Assembly (NCBI GenBank): GCA_037892935.1
Contig: JAYXKI010000008.1
Location: 310,001 to 374,000, forward strand
Source of the DNA: Phlebopus portentosus
Lineage: Eukaryota > Basidiomycota > Agaricomycetes > Boletales > Boletinellaceae
Reading direction: 5' to 3'
Length of the DNA: 64,000 bases
Within the stretch, counting starts at the first letter, position 1; every line of letters begins with the position of its first letter. The position numbers were made by a program, and so were the translations under genes. A model generated the notes under the pieces. That model did no database searches. It saw only the letters and a program-made list of their open reading frames with translations, and was not told the DNA's origin. Of this stretch, positions 58,375-64,000 are shown piece by piece.

Positions 58375-59034
58375 ATGGTGAGCTCGGTGTTGCAATCATA
58401 GTCGTCTTTTCTGATTTTTTGCGATAGGTTGTAACCAAAAAGGTAATTCTACCTCGAACAGACAAAGAAGGCTCAGTTCTTGACATTTGTATGATACGCA
58501 GGCAGGAAAGGGCAAGCGCTCAGCCCTCCAAGACGTCGTCACCCGCGAGTACACCATCCACCTTCACAAGCGGGTACACGGCCGTTCATTCAAGAAGCGT
58601 GCTCCATGGGCGGTGAAGAGCGTCGTCCAGTTCGCGCAAAAGTCGATGGGAACGAAAGACGTGCGGGTTGACCCGAAGTTGAACCAGCAGCTGTGGTCCC
58701 AGGGCATTAAGAACGTGCCGCATCGGATAAGGGTGCGCCTTGAACGTGAGTATTGCTCTCCTTCCTGTTTTATTCTGTTTCATATGTTGTATGGCGTGAG
58801 GGACGGGAACGGGGAGGGACTCGTTTAGTGACGGGTGCTTACTGTCTTCCTTCTTATCAGGCAAACGCAATGACGATGAGGATGCGAAGGAAAAGCTCTA
58901 TACCTATGCTACCTACGTCCCAGTAGCTTCGTTTAAGGTTCGTCTTCGCTATCTTTTCTTCGTCTCAATCAGTTATGAATATTGAATTTCTTTACTAACA
59001 GGGACTTGAGACGACGGTAGTCGACGCTGAATAA
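58375..59034 (+). CDS. 60S ribosomal protein eL31
   Basis: Structural protein of the large cytosolic ribosomal subunit. The first coding exon is the ATG alone (58375-58377), followed by a 124-nt intron and the frame [20 protein letters not shown] from 58502. Diagnostic segments are [58 protein letters not shown] and, after introns, [20 protein letters not shown] and [12 protein letters not shown]. About 124 residues, normal length. A polyadenylation-like AATAAA lies about 90 nt after the stop. Confidence 0.95.
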
Positions 59035-59125
59035 ACCCATCGTTTTCCTTGTACTTATATGGATTATGGTGTGTGTGTTGCTCGGATCCGCTGTCTGTCT
59101 GTCTTTTTCGACTTTTATTGCCTTC

Positions 59126-59131
59126 AATAAA
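59126..59131 (+). terminator. AATAAA polyadenylation-like signal
   Basis: Exact AATAAA about 90 nt after the eL31 stop codon. Confidence 0.5.
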
Positions 59132-60596
59132 CCCTGTATGGCATATGTGGTATGAATGCGCTCGATGGAAATCATTCCATTCTATTGCTCGCTGATCACT
59201 TTCGCCCTTATTGCCTGATTTCACACATAATTGCGCTAAGGTTGCGCACGAAATATCAAGATGTTAATGAACAGGTTTCGTGGCCTGGGCGTTAATCTAC
59301 TGTGTCAATCGCATCAAGCATGGCATATTCAGTTACTTGTGGTAGCTCCGGCATTTTGTCATAACGCTCTACTTGGGGTACTTCTATACACGAGAAAGGC
59401 AAAAAATCCGGCATTGTCTCTACCCGGATTCAGATGTTTACTATTTACAATATTTCCGTGTCCGGCATTCATTCCTCTGGAAGCCTGGTAAACTTTACTC
59501 CGACTCAAGATGCAGGGCTCGGACCAAGTATGTTTATGACAACACATAGGAAAAGCCCACTACTCCCCCAAATCCCTAGTCTTCCTTGTGAGCCACTCTC
59601 AACCACAATTGCTCGAAAGAACCGTGCATCAGCGCTATTTAAATCAGCTGTTGCTAGTGTTCTTCAAAGAGGGCGACTTCCGTCGTGATGTGGAAATACT
59701 CTATTCAGCTGCTTCAGCCGTGTCTCCAGCAAGGCCACCTGCTGACCAGCGGATGACGAGGACGTTTCCCCAGCCCCAGATTGATGATGAGAGACATAAC
59801 ACTCTTGACTGGAGAAACTCCATAAGCGGCGAGACTTGTATTACGTAATAGTCAGCATACCCGATCGTCGATCAAGTGCCGCGCCCTCACTTCGTGTCCA
59901 TCCTCGCAATTCACCCGGTGCATGGAATTTGGAACTTCGTCCGCGCCTTCCGTTCATCTCTTTCAAAGGTAGTGCATGCTGTATCCGAAACAAAGCCTAA
60001 TTTTTACCGCAAACGTGTGGATATCCTGGCAACGAACGAAGGTGGATTAACATTGCGTCCTCATGCAGTTATTTCCGCTGTAATAGTAAGTAACTTAACA
60101 AAGTAGCAGGACTGCCAACTCTAGGAAACTTAGCTCATATGAATTGCTTTTCGGTGTGACTGACTCTTGGGATGTTAATCCACTGGCGCATGCGAGCTGC
60201 GAGATTCCGGTGAACCACACTAAAGCAACGTGTATTTTGACACACAACATCAGCTCGGACATGCTCAACCGACGGGCCATTATTAACTATGCGTAGTCCA
60301 AGAGGAACTTGACCGGCTCTGCAAGAGCATTCCCTCGGTGCTGATTTTGTATAAGAATGGATAAGGCTTCTCTCCCTCGAACCACATGAGCTTTGGCCTT
60401 CTTTGACTCTTGGCCACATTACGCTTCTTAGCCACACAAAATGCTGCGTGACTTTGTGGCCACAACTCCCGACAAGAGCTATAAGAGATGCTACTTCTCT
60501 TGTCCATCTTCCATCTCTCTTTCTTCTCTGTCCTCATTAGCTTCGTTACTCCACGTCCCGCTCATCAGACTAGAACTTACCGATCGAGGCCACGAT
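59132..60596. other. gene-poor stretch
   Basis: Short frames occur (for example 59876-60106 plus) but without supporting domain content. The last ~150 bp contain the pyrimidine-rich promoter of the Ser-rich gene. Nothing else is recognised. Confidence 0.4.
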
Positions 60597-61889
60597 ATGG
60601 GCAACGCAGACAAGATGAAGCCACCGCGAAAGCAGAAGGTCAGGCCGACTACATCGGCTGTTGTACCTTCGCAGATGCAGTCAGCACCCTCAACCTCAAG
60701 CACGACGTCTCACACTCGTTCTATTTCGAGCGCACTCCGCAACGCCCGCAGTCTACCTCGCAAAGCATCCCGCCTCGTGTGTATAGGCGGACATCATTCA
60801 TGCCGTAACCCACACGATGCATCCGACACATGTCCTTCCATGGACCAAGGTACGAAGGTCCATGTGAAAGCCGGTTATGAGGGTGGTGGCACGGAAGCAG
60901 TTGTGAAGAAGGATAAAACTGTGGGTGGGGGAGCGATCCAGCCGGGCTTGATCGAGCGTTCGAGCTCCGGGAATAGTGCTGGATCTGGATCATCTTCTAA
61001 CGGATATAGCGAGAGCTCGGGTTCCTGCGTTATGTCCCCCACCTCATCCTCTGCGTCTTCCGTACTCGCTGCTGGCCCTGGATCCATTTCTAGCCATCAA
61101 AGAAAATTTCAGAATGTGGTTCAGAAGAATACAGTGCTCTCTGGCCCGATCCTCTCTCCTACCGAGCTTGCGAAAGCTCTCGAGGAGCAAGCAGTCATAT
61201 CTGAGCCACAGTCTATACCGAGCTCAGCAACCTACGAGGTCTCTTTCCCGATCGCAACTCCATTTCCGTCCGCTGCTCCTGCATCCGAATTCTCATTCGC
61301 ACATGGCCAAGACCCAATTCCTCGCGCACTCTCCCCACCACCAGAACATTTCCGCAGGCGTGAGCGCGTTCTCAGCGCCTCCGGTGTCTCTGTATCTGGC
61401 AGCATCGCTTCTGGAACTGGACCTGGTCTGGGGCTGGGTCCGTATACGACTCCAAGTCCGACGAACTCGCCGCCTTGTTCACCTCGTGCCAATCAACTTA
61501 GGCTGCATGAGCTCCTCTCGAGCGAGTCTCTTGTTGCGCCGAGGATTAACCTCTATAACAGCGCTGTTGACTCCGATTCCGGCTCTGACGGGGAGGGAGA
61601 TGCGAAGAGCGTGAAATCAGATTTTGGTGCCGGTTCGAATACGCGTAGGAGGACAGGGACGTTAGGCGCCTTTCTAGCACAACGGAATTCCCTGCGCAGC
61701 GTCGGACATGCTCACTCCTCGATATCTATACAGACTGGTCCTAGTTCGACGGCGAGTAGCATACAAGATGGAGGGAACCAGAAGAAGTTTCACACCACCC
61801 TTCGTTCCCACTCCCGATCACGCTCTCCTGGACCGCTGATTGAAGATGACCAAGATACACATGCTTTGCGACGCGTCTTCTCCCGCTGA
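60597..61889 (+). CDS. Ser-rich low-complexity protein of unknown function
   Basis: Single-exon frame. Start chosen at the ATG at 60597 (MGNADKMKPPRKQKV); an in-frame ATG at 60441 lies further upstream with poor context. N-terminus basic, with a Cys/His pair region (VCIGGHHSCRNPHDASDTC) around residue 70. The centre is dominated by Ser and Gly; then GPILSPTELAKALEEQAVIS and SPPPEHFRRRERVLSASG. The C-terminus is Ser/Arg-rich with SHSRSRSPG and ends ALRRVFSR. Likely disordered; many SP/TP sites suggest phosphorylation. No family recognised. Coding bias is good. Confidence 0.65.
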   Translation: MGNADKMKPPRKQKVRPTTSAVVPSQMQSAPSTSSTTSHTRSISSALRNARSLPRKASRLVCIGGHHSCRNPHDASDTCPSMDQGTKVHVKAGYEGGGTEAVVKKDKTVGGGAIQPGLIERSSSGNSAGSGSSSNGYSESSGSCVMSPTSSSASSVLAAGPGSISSHQRKFQNVVQKNTVLSGPILSPTELAKALEEQAVISEPQSIPSSATYEVSFPIATPFPSAAPASEFSFAHGQDPIPRALSPPPEHFRRRERVLSASGVSVSGSIASGTGPGLGLGPYTTPSPTNSPPCSPRANQLRLHELLSSESLVAPRINLYNSAVDSDSGSDGEGDAKSVKSDFGAGSNTRRRTGTLGAFLAQRNSLRSVGHAHSSISIQTGPSSTASSIQDGGNQKKFHTTLRSHSRSRSPGPLIEDDQDTHALRRVFSR

Positions 61890-62245
61890 CATCCTGCATA
61901 CAACATAGAGCGAAGTGTACTCAACGAATGGAATAAGGCGGGATAGAAATGCACATTGTCCTGGATCTTTTGTATAAATGAACTAAGTATTCTATTTCTC
62001 CCGACCTAGGCTAATATCTCTTATTAAACCATATTTAACACATAGTACTTTACGCTTTCTTAATCCCATCTCGCCTGCTACTTTCCTAATTCGACCCCAT
62101 TTATTCTACGGTCTATCCATAATTCATTCCTCCGTATCTCCTTATTTTTAACTTTGTATATCTCATTAAACAAAACAAGGAATCGTTACCTTCATTTATG
62201 GACGGGACTCACGAGCATCGTGCACCTGTCTGTTCTAAGCACCCC
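61890..62245. other. intergenic, convergent 3' ends
   Basis: AT-rich 3' flanks of the Ser-rich gene and the Nudix gene. Nothing coding is seen. Confidence 0.5.
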
Positions 62246-63592
62246 TCATCGGTTCCATAGCGCGTAATCAAACCGTCCGTGCAACCTAGTGATGATCTCC
62301 AAGTAATTCGGTTCCGTCTCGGGAGTGATGTGTCCATGACGGATCATAAAGTCAATCAGAGCTTCGATCGAAGGATATATAAGTTAGTGACATTCGAAAC
62401 GAGAGGGAACAGAAACGCTCTATACCTAAGGCGCAATTAGGCTTGAAGAGTCCTTTATGCATTCGCAGGACGACTTCGCTTAAGGGCAGGAACTAACAGA
62501 GATGCTTCGTCAGCTGTTACAATTTTCCTTGAACTCTTCTTTTACCTCGAATGCCTCGACCTCGTCGTCAAGCGGCTTCGGATTGAACTTTTCAAGTTCT
62601 GCTCCCGTTGCTGTAGGGGGGATCTCCAAGTCATATACATATCTGTTACCATCGTAAATAAGTGAGCCTACATAGCCACGAATACTAAGATCACAGAGCG
62701 TACTCAACCTCCGGCTGGAGCCATCTGCCCTTTCTACAGGCCGGAATCACCCATTCAGGATTGACTTGGATAAATTTCTAAGAGACTTGCTTACTGGAAG
62801 AAATAGCTGATGGCTCCGACAGAATGTGCATGAGAGCGTACAACATCCTCAGCAAGACTAGCTTCTTCCATACTCTCTTTTACAAGAGCCTCAAAGGGTG
62901 GCATCCCTTCTGGAATACCTCCCGCAACGGTGTTATCTAGAAGTCCCGGCCATCTGTCCTGAGTAATCTGAACATCAAAATCGTCCGCTCCAGGATGGGA
63001 GTATGGCGACGCACGTAGGCTTTGTCTTTGCCCGAGTTGGGACCCAAATCATCCACTCCCTATCACCACCAGCACTAGGATCTGGCCTTTGGAAGACCGT
63101 CATATGCACACCATATGTCACGATACCAAATAACGAGGAAGCGGCCCTTTCAATCGTGCACGCAACATTTTCCTTCGAAAGTCCATAAAATGGATATTTA
63201 TAGATAGGATATAGTTCGTTACGCCACTTGTTTCCCGCAACTGTTTCTGCGAAGATACCCGAGTCGCGCCAGCGGATGCAAGTTTGAGCGAATGCGGCTG
63301 AGCGAGATTCCCGAGTGGTCAAATGAGGGGAGAAATAGACGTGTGTTATTTGCCCGAGAGATTGAGAAGTCAAGAAAGTCCAAGAGGGGTGGCGTCCTTC
63401 TTTCTCTGCGAGTAGATTGTCCTCTTGCAAAGCTTGGACAACTTCGGGCCATAACAATCCGACTGGCGCTGCTATAGAGTCAGGGCTGTCAGATAAGCAA
63501 AATAAAGCGAGATTTTGGATATTCTCCGAGACTCTGAAGTTGTCGCAGCGCTCGATAATTGGTAGCAACGAAGCTGTCTGTGACTTCGACAT
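62246..63592 (-). CDS. Nudix hydrolase of the Tnr3/YJR142W type (thiamine-diphosphate-related)
   Basis: Family with an N-terminal DUF4743 region and a Nudix domain; yeast YJR142W converts damaged oxy/oxo-thiamine diphosphate to monophosphates. Start MSKSQTASLLPIIERCDNFR. N-terminal domain: VGLLWPEVVQALQED, FAQTCIRWRDSGIFAETVAG, KWRNELYPIYKYPFYGL. Next exon: MTVFQRPD, EWMIWVPTRAKTKP. Nudix box: GGIPEGMPPFEALVKESMEE with ASL, keeping the two catalytic Glu. Then LSTLCDLSIRGYVGSLIYDG, RYVYDLEIPPT and a C-terminus ALIDFMIRHGHITPE with LHGRFDYALWNR. About six introns. The phosphatase substrate is inferred from the family. Confidence 0.85.
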
Positions 63593-63756
63593 GGTAGTAA
63601 AGGTAGTAAGGTTGAGTCGAGTATCGGAATCTGATTTTGGGCCGGGCTAAACTTGGCTTAGAATTGTGACTGTCACCATCACACTATTTATATGGCATAC
63701 AAAAGTATGTAGGAATAAAGAAAGAGAATTCGCGAAAGTAAAGCACGCGTGAGAAA

Positions 63757-64000
63757 TCACGCCAAATTTCGGATTGGGCGCAGTGCAATCTCTTTGATTA
63801 TTCGGTCCATGTCCTTCCTCATCCGCAGGCGCGCTGTCTGTCTGGTGTACTTGTAGCCGGCGGCGTACGTATTTTGACCCGTCCATGCACACTCGAGAGG
63901 TGCTAATCCTAATAACTTTGAACGGGTTTGCTATGGATTTTCTGACTTGATCAAATCGCAAACTCAGGCGCACCGGACAAAGTACGTTCCATCCTCCTCA
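63757..64000 (-). CDS. partial C-terminal exon of an unknown protein at the right edge
   Basis: On the minus strand after a CCATAG acceptor at about 63939-63944 the frame reads QTRSKLLGLAPLECAWTGQN, TYAAGYKYTRQTARLRMRKD and MDRIIKEIALRPIRNLA with a stop at 63757-63759. Basic C-terminus. The upstream gene continues outside the window. I do not recognise the family. A competing open frame (63647-63973) is longer but looks less protein-like. Confidence 0.4.

Noticed and set aside
58378..58501. Possible box C/D snoRNA in the eL31 intron
   Set aside because: No C box (RTGATGA) near the 5' end and no paired D box arrangement.
63296..63330. tRNA-like string (CCCGAGTGGTCAA) resembling a Leu/Ser tRNA D-arm
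   Set aside because: It lies inside the coding exon of the Nudix gene on the other strand and lacks the anticodon stem, T-loop and acceptor pairing.

Overview
The window looks like nuclear DNA of a mushroom-forming basidiomycete (Agaricomycetes). Genes are dense and cut by many short GT-AG introns of roughly 50-65 nt. The proteins include fungal families typical of this group: a heme-thiolate peroxygenase, a secreted LysM protein, a CFEM protein, GT90 and GT69 glycosyltransferases and GH5 glucosylceramidase/steryl-glucosidase. There are no operons, no CRISPR arrays and no rRNA genes, and I found no convincing tRNA. All gene models were spliced by eye, so internal exon ends are provisional.

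Left part (1-14.9 kb): a partial minus-strand exon at the edge, purine nucleoside phosphorylase, an unknown tail-anchored protein head-to-head with a Tag1/LEA-2-like vacuolar-type membrane protein, a MaoC/hydratase-2 enzyme of peroxisomal beta-oxidation type, a heme-thiolate peroxygenase, a Gln/Pro-rich coiled-coil protein, and a myo-inositol transporter. Middle (16.4-33.6 kb): housekeeping genes NOP53 (ribosome assembly) and ISY1 (spliceosome) share a 174-bp divergent promoter; an AMSH-like deubiquitinase and a GT90 glycosyltransferase form a second divergent pair; then an apparent 2-oxoglutarate oxygenase with altered metal ligands, a secreted double-LysM protein, and a carnosine N-methyltransferase with a His-rich stretch.

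Right part (34-64 kb): two paralogous secreted histidine acid phosphatases on the same strand, about 12 kb apart, enclose a secreted Cys-rich protein, a GH5 glycosylceramidase-like enzyme, CSN1, ribosomal protein eL34 and a GT69 mannosyltransferase-like gene that carries an apparent one-base frameshift. Beyond them lie a MetE-like protein, a CFEM GPI-type protein, ribosomal protein eL31, a Ser-rich protein, a thiamine-diphosphate-type Nudix hydrolase, and a partial gene at the right edge.

The most interesting points are: a small unrecognised protein family present twice in the window (34.1-34.7 kb, plus strand; 54.0-54.8 kb, minus strand) that is visible only after splicing; an AMSH gene whose catalytic HTHP motif sits alone on a 25-nt microexon; a dioxygenase-fold protein that seems to have lost its iron ligands; start-codon-only first coding exons in ISY1 and eL31; and the GT69 frameshift. 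I see no gene cluster that looks like a defence or secondary-metabolite system; the genes mostly act independently.
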